In this document: positions 48,317-56,372 of the stretch, one piece after another | Layout: the number at the start of each line of letters is the position of its first letter | Position numbering within the stretch: position 1 is the first letter of the stretch | Notes under the pieces: generated by a model | What the model was told of the DNA's origin: nothing | Database searches by the model: none | The model's input: only the letters and a program-made list of their open reading frames with translations | Made by a program: the position numbers and the translations under genes | Assembly: GCF_003315175.1 (NCBI RefSeq) | Contig: NZ_QNRQ01000006.1 | Span: 1-64,000, forward strand | Length of the DNA: 64,000 nt | Reading direction: 5' to 3' | From: Eoetvoesiella caeni | GTDB taxonomy: Bacteria; Pseudomonadota; Gammaproteobacteria; Burkholderiales; Burkholderiaceae_B

Positions 48317-49192
48317 GTGTTCGATTTATTTTTGCAGTTTGTGGTGAATGGGCTGGTCAACGGGACGTTCTATGCGTTGTCGGCGCTTGGGCTGACCTTG
48401 ATCTTTGGCTTGATGCGGCTGGTGAATTTCGCGCATGGCGAGTTCTACATGATGGGAGGGCTGCTGGGATGGGTGGTCACCCAGAAGCTGGCCATGGATT
48501 TCTTCTCGGGTCTGCTCCTGGTGGTGGCCATCATGGCCTTGTTCGGCTGGCTGCTTGACCGCTATGTCATGGTGCGGGTGCGCGACAAGGGACCAGAGCC
48601 CGGTATTTTGCTGACCATAGGGCTTGCTATTTTCTTGACGAACACGGCGCTGATGATAGTGGGCACGGCGCCCCAGAAAGTACTGGCGCCGGTTTCCAGC
48701 GCCCCGTTGTTCATCGGGCCCATCGTTATTACCCAAGTACGCCTGTTTGCCATCGCGGTTTCCATCGTCGCAATTGTGGGAGCGCGGTTGCTTATACAAA
48801 AGACGAAGTTGGGGAAAGCCATGCGCGCAACCTTCCAGGACGCCACGGCGGCCAGCCTGGTGGGAATCAATACGGCGTCGATTTACGCCTCCACGTTTGC
48901 GCTGGGCTCCGCCCTGGCTGCAACGTCGGGAATGTTGCTGGGGTCCATCTATGTCGCGCAGGCATCGATAGGCGGCTTGATCAGCCTGAAGGCGTTTGTT
49001 GTCGTCATTCTTGGCGGCATGGGCAATTTTGCCGGGGCGGTTCTTGGTGGACTGATTCTGGGCGTTGCCGAGGCCTTGTGGGGCGGCTATGTGCAGACCG
49101 GAACCGTCGATATGGTGGGTTTCGCGTTAGTAATACTGATTCTTTTCTTCCGTCCTTACGGTTTGTTCTCGGTTCGTGCGGAGCGTGCCTAA
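48317..49192 (+). CDS. ABC transporter permease, LivH type
   Basis: A 291-residue inner-membrane permease with about eight hydrophobic segments. Family motifs are [41 protein letters not shown] near the start, and a [27 protein letters not shown] segment plus [23 protein letters not shown], the ATPase-coupling loop region. The start is GTG 48317 with GGGGAAGGA upstream. Its stop is followed immediately by the LivM-type start. Confidence 0.93.
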   Translation: [291 protein letters not shown]

Positions 49193-50152
49193 ATGAAATT
49201 TGAACGCAATGTATTGGTGGGGTTCTTGATTTTGTCGATGCTGTTGGGGGCATTCCTTCAAAACGACTACTTCTTGCACCTGCTTGTGCTGGTCCTGATG
49301 TACACCATGCTGGCCAGCAGCCTTAACCTGATTGTCGGCTACGTGGGCGAGTTTCCGTTGGGGCACGTGGCATTCTTTGGCTTGGGCGCATACACCGTGG
49401 CCATTCTTAGCGCTCCATCGGTGGGCGTGCCGCTGACACTGACCATTCCAGCTGCCGCTGTGGTCGCGGCGGCGGCGGGCTGGTTGATCGGGCGGATTAC
49501 CCTGAGATTGAACGGCCCGTTCTTTGTCATCATCACCCTGGCGTTTTCGGAGGTGTTGCGCCTGCTTGCCGGCAACTGGATTTCGCTGACCAATGGTCCG
49601 ATGGGCATATCAAGCATTCCGCATCCCGCGCTCCTGGATATGGTGCCCTGGCTGCAAGGCAAAAGAGGCTTTGTGATGCTTGGCGTGCTGCTTGCCGCAA
49701 TTACTTTCTATGTGGGATACCGGCTTGTGTACTCCAGCGCCGGCCGCGCCGCGGTGACTCTGCGCGAGAACCGCTATGTGGCGCAGTCCGTGGGTATAGA
49801 CCCGTTCCGCTACTCGATGTTCGTCTTTGTGATCGCCGCCTTCCTGGCGGGCGTGGCCGGCGCCTATTACGCCACTTATATTTCCTTTGTGGGCCCCGAA
49901 GTGTTCGGCTTTCCGTTTACGGCAACCATGATCATCATTGTTTTGCTTGGCGGCAAAGGCTCCCTGATAGGGCCGGTGCTTGGGGCCGTTATCGTGACTT
50001 TGCTCGAGGCCTATCTGCGCGAGTTCAAAGAGCTGCGCTTGTCGTTGTTCGGCCTTATTGTGATGGCGGTCGTGCTGTTTGCTCCGGACGGTGTAATGGG
50101 ATATGTGCGGCAACGATTCTTGCCGTTCTTTAAAAGGGCCAGCCATGCTTGA
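49193..50152 (+). CDS. ABC transporter permease, LivM type
   Basis: A 319-residue inner-membrane permease pairing with the LivH-type subunit. Marks are the NLIVGYVGEFPLGHVAFFGLGAYTVA segment (about 46-71), the coupling region SVGIDPFRYSMFVFVIAAFLAGVAGAYYA (about 200-228) and the FPFTATMIIIVLLGGKGSLIGPVLGAVIV motif. The ATG abuts the LivH-type stop (TAAATG), and the 3' end overlaps the next ATPase gene by 8 bases. Confidence 0.93.
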   Translation: MKFERNVLVGFLILSMLLGAFLQNDYFLHLLVLVLMYTMLASSLNLIVGYVGEFPLGHVAFFGLGAYTVAILSAPSVGVPLTLTIPAAAVVAAAAGWLIGRITLRLNGPFFVIITLAFSEVLRLLAGNWISLTNGPMGISSIPHPALLDMVPWLQGKRGFVMLGVLLAAITFYVGYRLVYSSAGRAAVTLRENRYVAQSVGIDPFRYSMFVFVIAAFLAGVAGAYYATYISFVGPEVFGFPFTATMIIIVLLGGKGSLIGPVLGAVIVTLLEAYLREFKELRLSLFGLIVMAVVLFAPDGVMGYVRQRFLPFFKRASHA

Positions 50153-50903
50153 AGTAAAAAGCCTTAGTAAGTCGTTCGGCGGTATTCACGCAGTCCAGGA
50201 TATTGACTTCAGCGTTGCCAAAGGCAGCATCGTCAGTTTGATCGGCCCCAATGGGGCGGGCAAGACCACCTGCTTTAATTTGATCACCGGCTTCTACCGG
50301 CCCACTCGCGGCCAGGTGTTGTGGGACGGCGCCGATGTGACTGCCACGAACCCGCACAGCATGGCGCGGTTGGGCGTCATAAGAACATTCCAGAAAACCA
50401 ATGTCCTGCGCAACTTGACCGCGTTCGAGAATGTCGCGCATGCCCAATACCTGAAAGGCCGCACACCGCTTTGGCGCACCTTCTGGCCGAGTTCGGAGAC
50501 GGCCGCCGTCAAGAAGGAAATCAGCGAATCGAGCTTTGCGATTCTTGAGCTCATGGGGTTGGGCAAGCGCCTGCATGTGGAGGCGGGGGCGTTGTCCTGC
50601 GGCGAACTGCGCTTGCTGGAGGTGGGCGTTGCTATTGCAGCCAAGCCGCGCCTGTTGATGCTGGACGAACCAGCGGCTGGCTTGAATACGCGTGAGGCGG
50701 AAGGCTTGGCCGAGCTGTTGTCGGCCTTGCCGGGAAAGTGGGTTGATTCCATTTTGCTGGTTGAGCACAACATGAATTTGATCATGAAGGTCTCCGACAA
50801 TATTGTGGTGATGAACTTCGGCAAGAAGCTGGCCACAGGAACGCCCGCTGAAATACAGCACAACGAACAAGTGCTTGAAGCATACATGGGGAAGGCGGCA
50901 TGA
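50145..50903 (+). CDS. ABC transporter ATPase, LivG type
   Basis: A 252-residue cytoplasmic ATPase. Walker A is GPNGAGKTTCF (about 36), the Q-loop region follows at RTFQKTNVLRNLTAFENV, the signature is the variant LSCGELRLLEVGVAIA (Cys for Ser/Gly), and Walker B is LLMLDEPAAGLN. The ATG at 50145 is chosen because it starts the family-typical LEVKSLSKSFGG; the longer frame runs back into the permease gene. The C-terminal extension typical of LivG (ATGTPAEIQHNEQVLEAYMG) is present. It overlaps the LivF-type gene by 4 bases. Confidence 0.94.
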   Translation: MLEVKSLSKSFGGIHAVQDIDFSVAKGSIVSLIGPNGAGKTTCFNLITGFYRPTRGQVLWDGADVTATNPHSMARLGVIRTFQKTNVLRNLTAFENVAHAQYLKGRTPLWRTFWPSSETAAVKKEISESSFAILELMGLGKRLHVEAGALSCGELRLLEVGVAIAAKPRLLMLDEPAAGLNTREAEGLAELLSALPGKWVDSILLVEHNMNLIMKVSDNIVVMNFGKKLATGTPAEIQHNEQVLEAYMGKAA

Positions 50904-51634
50904 GCGTCATCAATACAGAAGCGGAAGTCTTGCTTGACCTGAAAGACGTCGTCGCGGGATACGGAAACCTGACGGCCCTGCATGGGGTCAGCCTGAACGT
51001 AAAGCAAGGAGAGGTGGTGGCCTTGCTGGGAGCCAATGGCGCAGGCAAGTCGACAACTCTGCGCACCATCTCGGGCCTGATCAAGCCATCGGCCGGCAGT
51101 TTGCGCTGGAAGGGCGCTTCCATTGTGGGCAATGCGCCTGAAAAAATTCTGCGCCTTGGGGTTTCTCATTGCCCTGAAGAGCGCCATGTCTGGCCGGAAA
51201 TGACTGTTGCCGAGAACGTCGAGTTGGGTGGCTACCTGCTCAAGTCCAAGACGGAGCTGCAGCGGCGCAAGGACATTGCGTTCCACCGTTTCCCCAGGCT
51301 CAAGGAGCGCGCCGGCCAACTGGCCGGCACTTTAAGCGGCGGTGAACAGCAAATGCTGGCAATTGCCCGCGCGCTGATGTCCGAGCCCACCCTGCTGGTG
51401 CTGGACGAACCCAGCCTGGGCCTGAGCCCCAAGATGGCATTCGAGGTGTTCGATGTGGTGCGCGAGATCAATTCGCACGGCGTTTCTATTTTGCTGGTCG
51501 AGCAGAACGTACATAACGCGCTGAGCGTTGCATCGCGCGCCTATGTGCTCGAGACCGGACGAGTGATTGCCGAAAAAAGCAGTGAAAGTTTGTTGAATGA
51601 CCCGGATTTGCTAAGCGCCTATCTGGGTGGATGA
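50900..51634 (+). CDS. ABC transporter ATPase, LivF type
   Basis: A 244-residue ATPase forming a heterodimer with the LivG-type subunit. Walker A GANGAGKSTTL (about 44), SHCPEERHVWPEMTVAENVELG, signature LSGGEQQMLAIARALM and Walker B LLVLDEPSLGLSPKMAFEVF are all present. It starts within the LivG-type stop (ATGA). The downstream catabolic gene begins 17 bases later, so transporter and pathway form one operon. Confidence 0.94.
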   Translation: MSVINTEAEVLLDLKDVVAGYGNLTALHGVSLNVKQGEVVALLGANGAGKSTTLRTISGLIKPSAGSLRWKGASIVGNAPEKILRLGVSHCPEERHVWPEMTVAENVELGGYLLKSKTELQRRKDIAFHRFPRLKERAGQLAGTLSGGEQQMLAIARALMSEPTLLVLDEPSLGLSPKMAFEVFDVVREINSHGVSILLVEQNVHNALSVASRAYVLETGRVIAEKSSESLLNDPDLLSAYLGG

Positions 51635-51651
51635 CCGTTAAAGGAAAATGC

Positions 51652-52476
51652 ATGACCTCAGCAGCTGTACCGTCGACTTTTTGCTATGGAGCCAATGTCC
51701 ACGCCAATAATATCCGCCAGCATTACTTGCGTTATGGCGGTTCGGGAGTACCGCTGGTGCTGGTTCCCGGCATTACAAGCCCTGCGCCGACCTGGGGCTT
51801 TGTGGCAGAAAGGCTGGGCAGGCGGTTCGACACCTATGTTCTTGACGTCAGGGGCCGAGGCCTATCCGAAGCGTCCGATAAGCTGGACTATGGCGTCGAC
51901 GCATGTGCGGACGATGTAAGCGCATTCATCGACGCATTGGGGCTGAGCGACGTGGTGCTGTTGGGCCATTCCATGGGAGCAAGAATTACATTGCGGGCCG
52001 CAGCGCGGCGCCCGGCGGGCATTGGCAGGATGGTGCTGGCCGACCCGCCGGTATCTGGTCCGGGCCGCAGGGCCTACCCATCGAACCTTGACTGGTATAC
52101 CGAGTCGATCTCGCTCATGCGCAAAGGCGCCGGCGCCGAACAGATGAAGGCGTTTTGTCCGACATGGACGCTTGAGCAGTTGCAGTTGCGTGCGCAATGG
52201 CTGCACACCTGCGACATGCGGGCGGTAGTCGAAAGCTATGGCTGGTTCCACACCGACGATATGTTTCCCGATCTTGCCCGCATCCAGTCCGTGCCTACGC
52301 TGGTTATGTCGGCCGGCAAGGGCGGGGTCATTCTTGACGACGATATTGCCGAGATGCGCGCCTTGAATCCCTTGCTCAAGACTGCGCGTGTCCAGGCCGC
52401 CGGCCACATGATCCCATGGGACGACGCGGAAGGCTTTTATCATGCGTGCGCCGAGTTTCTCGGCGTGGATATTTAA
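51652..52476 (+). CDS. nicD: N-formylmaleamate deformylase (NicD-like alpha/beta hydrolase)
   Basis: A 274-residue alpha/beta hydrolase expected to remove formate from N-formylmaleamate, giving maleamate. The triad is readable as S107 (GHSMG), D131 (LADPPV) and H252 (AAGHMIPW). These sit 6-7 residues after the S101, D125 and H245 described for Pseudomonas putida NicD, with the same spacing. The ATG at 51652 is favoured because AAGGAA stands 5 bases upstream; an in-frame ATG at 51631 overlaps the LivF-type stop. The neighbouring ring dioxygenase makes its substrate, which strongly supports the assignment. Confidence 0.88.
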   Translation: MTSAAVPSTFCYGANVHANNIRQHYLRYGGSGVPLVLVPGITSPAPTWGFVAERLGRRFDTYVLDVRGRGLSEASDKLDYGVDACADDVSAFIDALGLSDVVLLGHSMGARITLRAAARRPAGIGRMVLADPPVSGPGRRAYPSNLDWYTESISLMRKGAGAEQMKAFCPTWTLEQLQLRAQWLHTCDMRAVVESYGWFHTDDMFPDLARIQSVPTLVMSAGKGGVILDDDIAEMRALNPLLKTARVQAAGHMIPWDDAEGFYHACAEFLGVDI

Positions 52477-52500
52477 ACATGAACATGAAGGGAGGCGATC

Positions 52501-53541
52501 ATGGCAGTTTCTGATTATCAACTGATTCAAGCCTGGAACCAGGTGCTCGACTTGTCGGGCGTTCAGGCGGGCCAGATGGTCAGTATTTTGACGAGTTCGA
52601 GTACGCATCCTCAAACTCTGGCCACCGCGAAAATCGCCTTGGCAGGGCTTGGTGCCAATATGGTGCAAATCGACTTGCCGCCGATAAACGCAGAACTTTC
52701 CTTAAGCCGTGACGTCCTTGCCTATTTGGGGACGACACCTCTAACCGGAAATCCCGCGGCAATTGCAGCCTTGAAGGCCAGCGACCTGGTGCTGGACTTG
52801 ATGACGCTGCTTTTCTCGCCGGAGCAGCACGAGATACTGCAGTCCGGAACCAAGATCCTGCTTGCCGCCGAGCCGCCCGAGGTATTGGTACGGTTGGTTC
52901 CCACACTGGAGGACCGCGACCGTGTCTTGCAGGCCGCAAAAATTCTTGAAGGCGCCAAGCTGATGCGCGCGGTTTCGGATGCGGGCACCGACCTGCACCT
53001 GCCGCTTGGGCAATATCCGGTGATGAAAGAGTACGGTTTCGTGGACGAGCCGGGACGATGGGACCATTGGCCCAGCGGCTTCATTCTTACGTGGCCCAAC
53101 GAAGGCGGCGCCCAAGGAAAGATTGTCCTGGATCGCGGCGATATTCTTTTGCCGATGAAGTCCTACGTTGCCGACCCAATTGAAATGACTGTTGAGAACG
53201 GGTTCGTCACCAGGATCGAGGGCGGACTGGACGCCGACCTTTTGAATGAATACATGGCGTCGTTCGACGATCCCGATGCCTACGCCATGTCGCATATAGG
53301 CTGGGGACTGCAACCTCGCGCCTATTGGTCCACGCTTGGCCTGTATGACAAAGAACAGACTTTGGGCATGGACGCCAGGGCCTATGCGGGCAATTTTCTT
53401 TTTTCGTTGGGGCCCAACAACGAAGTAGGCGGCAGCCGTGCAACGCCTTGCCATATCGATATTCCATTGCGCCAATGCACGGTGACGGTGGACGATAAAA
53501 CGGTTGTTCGGCGGGGCGTCGTATGCAAGGAGGGTTCATGA
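52501..53541 (+). CDS. nicX: 2,5-dihydroxypyridine 5,6-dioxygenase (NicX-like)
   Basis: A 346-residue Fe(II) ring-cleaving dioxygenase that opens 2,5-dihydroxypyridine to N-formylmaleamate. It belongs to the leucine-aminopeptidase-like group, not the classical extradiol enzymes. The metal ligands described for P. putida NicX, His265, His318 and Asp320, occur at exactly the same numbers here (MSHIGWG and PCHIDIP). GGGAGG lies 5 bases before the ATG. The gene stands between the deformylase and amidohydrolase genes, in order of the pathway chemistry. Its stop overlaps the next start by one base. Confidence 0.93.
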   Translation: MAVSDYQLIQAWNQVLDLSGVQAGQMVSILTSSSTHPQTLATAKIALAGLGANMVQIDLPPINAELSLSRDVLAYLGTTPLTGNPAAIAALKASDLVLDLMTLLFSPEQHEILQSGTKILLAAEPPEVLVRLVPTLEDRDRVLQAAKILEGAKLMRAVSDAGTDLHLPLGQYPVMKEYGFVDEPGRWDHWPSGFILTWPNEGGAQGKIVLDRGDILLPMKSYVADPIEMTVENGFVTRIEGGLDADLLNEYMASFDDPDAYAMSHIGWGLQPRAYWSTLGLYDKEQTLGMDARAYAGNFLFSLGPNNEVGGSRATPCHIDIPLRQCTVTVDDKTVVRRGVVCKEGS

Positions 53542-54173
53542 TGGCCACGGAACAAGATGTTTATTCGCGCCAGGGATTCGGCAGCCGTCTTGAGGTCAAG
53601 GGCAGGGTCGGCTTGCTGATTGTCGATTTCGTCAATGGCTTTGCGGACCCGGCGGCATTCGGCGGCGGCAACATCGCCGCAGCCATCGCCAATACCAGGC
53701 AAGTACTGGCCGATGCGCGCAAGCATGGCTGGCCGGTGGCCCACAGCCGCATCGTGTTTGCCGACGACGATGCGGACCTGAATATATTCGGCCTGAAGGT
53801 GCCGCCGCTGACGGCACTGAAGCAAGCCGACGCTGCCAGCGCGATAGTCGACGAACTGGCGCCCGCAAAGGGCGAGCTTGTTGTGAGCAAGACGGTCCCT
53901 TCGGCATTCTTCGGAACGAATTTGTCGGCGTGGCTTGCGCAGCGCGCGGTGCAAACGTTATTGATAGCAGGGGCCACGACCAGCGGGTGCGTTCGCGCCA
54001 GCGTTGTCGATGCCATGTCGTTCGGGTTTCGGCCATTCGTGCTGGAGGATTGCGTCGGCGATCGCGCGCAAGCGCCGCATGACGCAAGCCTGTTCGATAT
54101 TCAACAGAAATATGGCGAAGTATTGGCCTATTCGGCGTTGCAGACTCAACTGCTCGCTGGTCCAGTCGATTAA
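53541..54173 (+). CDS. nicF: Maleamate amidohydrolase (NicF-like, isochorismatase family)
   Basis: A 210-residue cysteine hydrolase that converts maleamate to maleate and ammonia. The triad of the family is D29 (LLIVDFVNGF), K117 (VVSKTVPSAFFGT) and C150 (ATTSGCVRAS), the same numbers given for P. putida NicF, which also supports the ATG at 53541. AAGGAGG precedes it by 7 bases; an ATG one codon earlier is also possible. The product maleate needs a maleate isomerase (NicE), which is not encoded in this cluster. Confidence 0.92.
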   Translation: MATEQDVYSRQGFGSRLEVKGRVGLLIVDFVNGFADPAAFGGGNIAAAIANTRQVLADARKHGWPVAHSRIVFADDDADLNIFGLKVPPLTALKQADAASAIVDELAPAKGELVVSKTVPSAFFGTNLSAWLAQRAVQTLLIAGATTSGCVRASVVDAMSFGFRPFVLEDCVGDRAQAPHDASLFDIQQKYGEVLAYSALQTQLLAGPVD

Positions 54174-54194
54174 CGTCGCTCTTTATTATTTGTT

Positions 54195-54209
54195 TAGATA
54201 ATTAATATT
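54195..54209 (+). promoter_or_regulatory. AT-rich element upstream of the FAD monooxygenase gene
   Basis: TAGATAATTAATATT resembles the two elements at 47014-47025 and 47057-47067 before the transporter operon. It lies 65 bases before the monooxygenase ATG, in a 100-base gap that otherwise breaks the operon, so the monooxygenase probably has its own, co-regulated promoter. Confidence 0.4.
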
Positions 54210-54273
54210 TTAGAGCCGGGCGGGTCGCAGAGCCGTCCGGCAGTACAAGACCCAACGTGGAAAAGGTAACGGT

Positions 54274-55473
54274 ATGAGCAAGAAGCTGAAAGTGGGAATT
54301 ATCGGCGGCGGAGTCGGAGGAGTGACCCTGGCCGCGGGTTTGTCGCAGCATGGCATCGAGACGCATTTATTCGAACATGCGGCGCAATTCGGAGACGTCG
54401 GCGCCGGCATTCAAATGACTCCGAATGCGGTCAAAGTCATTACGGCGTTGGGTGCCGCGCCGGCCTTGGACAAGGTTGGTTTTTTGCCGGAGGCATTGGT
54501 CGGGCGCAACTGGGATACGGGTGAAGAAACCTTCCGCATCCCACTGAAAGAAGATTGCCCGCGTTTGTACGGTGCGCCGTTCTATCATGTCCATCGCGCG
54601 GACCTGCATCATCTGCTGGCCGACTTGGTTGCCGGGGCTAACGTGACCTTCTCCATGCATTGCATCGACGTCACGCAGGACGCCGACAAGGCGGTGGCGC
54701 ATTTTGCCGACGGCTCTACGTTCGAGGCCGATCTTATCGTCGGAGCGGACGGCGTGCGCTCGCAGGTCCGCCACGCCATGTTCGGCACGGAAGCGCCGCA
54801 TTTCACGGGGCATATGTGCTATCGCGCGGTTGTGCCGTTCGATGAGATGCCGGACTTCGTTGCGCCCGAGTCTTCTTTCTGGCTGGGGCCGAAAAGCCAT
54901 GTGGTGACGTATTACGTGAACGGCGGAAAAGCGGTGAACATTGTCGCCGTGGCCGAAACGGCCGAGTGGGTGGAAGAGTCCTGGAATGCCTTGAGTACGC
55001 GCGAAGACCTTATGGCCGATTTCAAGGGCTGGCACCCGAATATCACCAAGTTGTTCGAGCGGGTCACCGAGGTTTATCGCTGGGGATTGTTCGACCGCGA
55101 CCCTATGGCAAAATGGTCCAAGGGGCGGGTTACCTTGCTGGGCGACGCTGCCCATCCCATGCTGCCCTTTTTGTCCCAAGGGGCGGCCATGGCCATCGAA
55201 GACGCCTACGTGCTGGCCCAGGCGCTTGCGGCCATGCCGGACAAGCTTGAGCAGGCGCTGGCCCAATACGAAGCCGAACGGGTAGGCCGTACCAGCCGGG
55301 TGTTGCTTGAGGCGCGCGAGCGCGGCAAGACCTATCACTTGGCCTCGAAGGACGAACAAGCCAAGCGCGACGCCGAATACCGGGAGCAGCAGAAAAAAGA
55401 TCCTCATGCTGGGGGGATCAAGGCGAACTGGGTCTACGCTTACAACGCCACCGATTTTCGGCCTGCGGTCTGA
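54274..55473 (+). CDS. FAD-dependent pyridine-carboxylate monooxygenase (NicC/HpaM-like)
   Basis: A 399-residue single-component flavoprotein hydroxylase of the salicylate hydroxylase group. It has the FAD fold GIIGGGVGGVTLAAGL (8-23), DG motif LIVGADGVRSQVR (about 155-167) and GD motif LLGDAAHPMLPFLSQGAAMAIEDA (about 289-312). It should perform a decarboxylative hydroxylation giving 2,5-dihydroxypyridine. NicC, which acts on 6-hydroxynicotinate, has His at position 47; this protein has Gln47 (GAGIQM), and the KPHMAQG segment of NicC reads LPFLSQG. A different substrate such as 5-hydroxypicolinate (HpaM reaction) is therefore plausible. The C terminus carries a Lys/Glu-rich tail (about 355-385). 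Confidence 0.82.
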   Translation: MSKKLKVGIIGGGVGGVTLAAGLSQHGIETHLFEHAAQFGDVGAGIQMTPNAVKVITALGAAPALDKVGFLPEALVGRNWDTGEETFRIPLKEDCPRLYGAPFYHVHRADLHHLLADLVAGANVTFSMHCIDVTQDADKAVAHFADGSTFEADLIVGADGVRSQVRHAMFGTEAPHFTGHMCYRAVVPFDEMPDFVAPESSFWLGPKSHVVTYYVNGGKAVNIVAVAETAEWVEESWNALSTREDLMADFKGWHPNITKLFERVTEVYRWGLFDRDPMAKWSKGRVTLLGDAAHPMLPFLSQGAAMAIEDAYVLAQALAAMPDKLEQALAQYEAERVGRTSRVLLEARERGKTYHLASKDEQAKRDAEYREQQKKDPHAGGIKANWVYAYNATDFRPAV

Positions 55474-55654
55474 AGCGGAATCAGCCCTGCTGCGGCTGCC
55501 TTGCTGGCGCCATCATGGACAGGCGCGCCGGCGCAGGGACGCCGGCGCATAAATTGCCCTGCGGGAGGGCCGATTTGGTACTATGCGGTTGGCCATGGCC
55601 AGATTCCGGGGGCGCCTTGGTCTCCCGGTTCCCTATTATTGAATCGAGAGCTTT

Positions 55655-56356
55655 ATGGGTAGTGCGCAAAAGTCGTCCGATCTGAAGACGTGGACCAAAC
55701 GTAGCCGTCCGGGCAGGCCGGAAGGCATCGGCGACAATTCATCCGAACGGATATTGGATGCGGCTGAATTGGTGTTTGCCGAGACTGGCTACGCCGGCGC
55801 CAGTTTGCGCAATGTCGCCAGCAAGGCGGCCGTCACCCAGGCGCTGATCAATTATTATTTTGGATCGAAATACGGCTTGTATGAAGCGGTTTTCATCCGT
55901 CGCGGGAGGTCGATTTCCGACGACCGCATGACGCGCCTGGAAGAATTGAAGAAACGCAAGCAGCCGGTAACGGTCAACGACGTGGTGCGGGCTTTTCTGG
56001 CGCCGACCATTGCTTTACGAGCGGTCCCGGGGGGCCGAACTTTCTTGCGTTTGCAAGCGCGCCTGCATACCGAGCCCGCCGAAATTTCTTATAAGCTTCG
56101 CAACGAAGCCTATGACGCCTCGACCCGGGCCTACGTCGAGTATTTCAAGGAAATATGTCCGCAGTTGTCGGACAAAGATATCAACTGGCGCGTGGCGTTG
56201 ATGGTGGGGGCGTATATGTATGCGTTCTCGGACACGCACCGCCTGGAACAGTTGGCCCCCAATGTCTGCAACCCCAACGACTCCGAAGAAATTTTCGAGC
56301 AGATTACCGCTTTCGTAACGGCGGGTTTACTGGCCCCGCCGGTACATCCGGTTTGA
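55655..56356 (+). CDS. TetR-family transcriptional regulator
   Basis: A 233-residue regulator. After an Arg/Lys-rich tail of about 28 residues comes the TetR DNA-binding domain (SERILDAAELVFAETGYAGASLRNVASKAAVTQALINYYFGSKYGLYEAVF, about 29-80), and then a helical ligand-binding domain of the TetR_C_33 kind. It is in the same direction as the catabolic genes, 181 bases downstream, and is the likely regulator of transporter and pathway genes. The nicotinate regulator NicR/BpsR is of the MarR family, so control here differs from the classical system. GAGAG precedes the ATG at a short distance. Confidence 0.88.
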   Translation: MGSAQKSSDLKTWTKRSRPGRPEGIGDNSSERILDAAELVFAETGYAGASLRNVASKAAVTQALINYYFGSKYGLYEAVFIRRGRSISDDRMTRLEELKKRKQPVTVNDVVRAFLAPTIALRAVPGGRTFLRLQARLHTEPAEISYKLRNEAYDASTRAYVEYFKEICPQLSDKDINWRVALMVGAYMYAFSDTHRLEQLAPNVCNPNDSEEIFEQITAFVTAGLLAPPVHPV

Positions 56357-56372
56357 ACGGGCCCGGCCTGGC

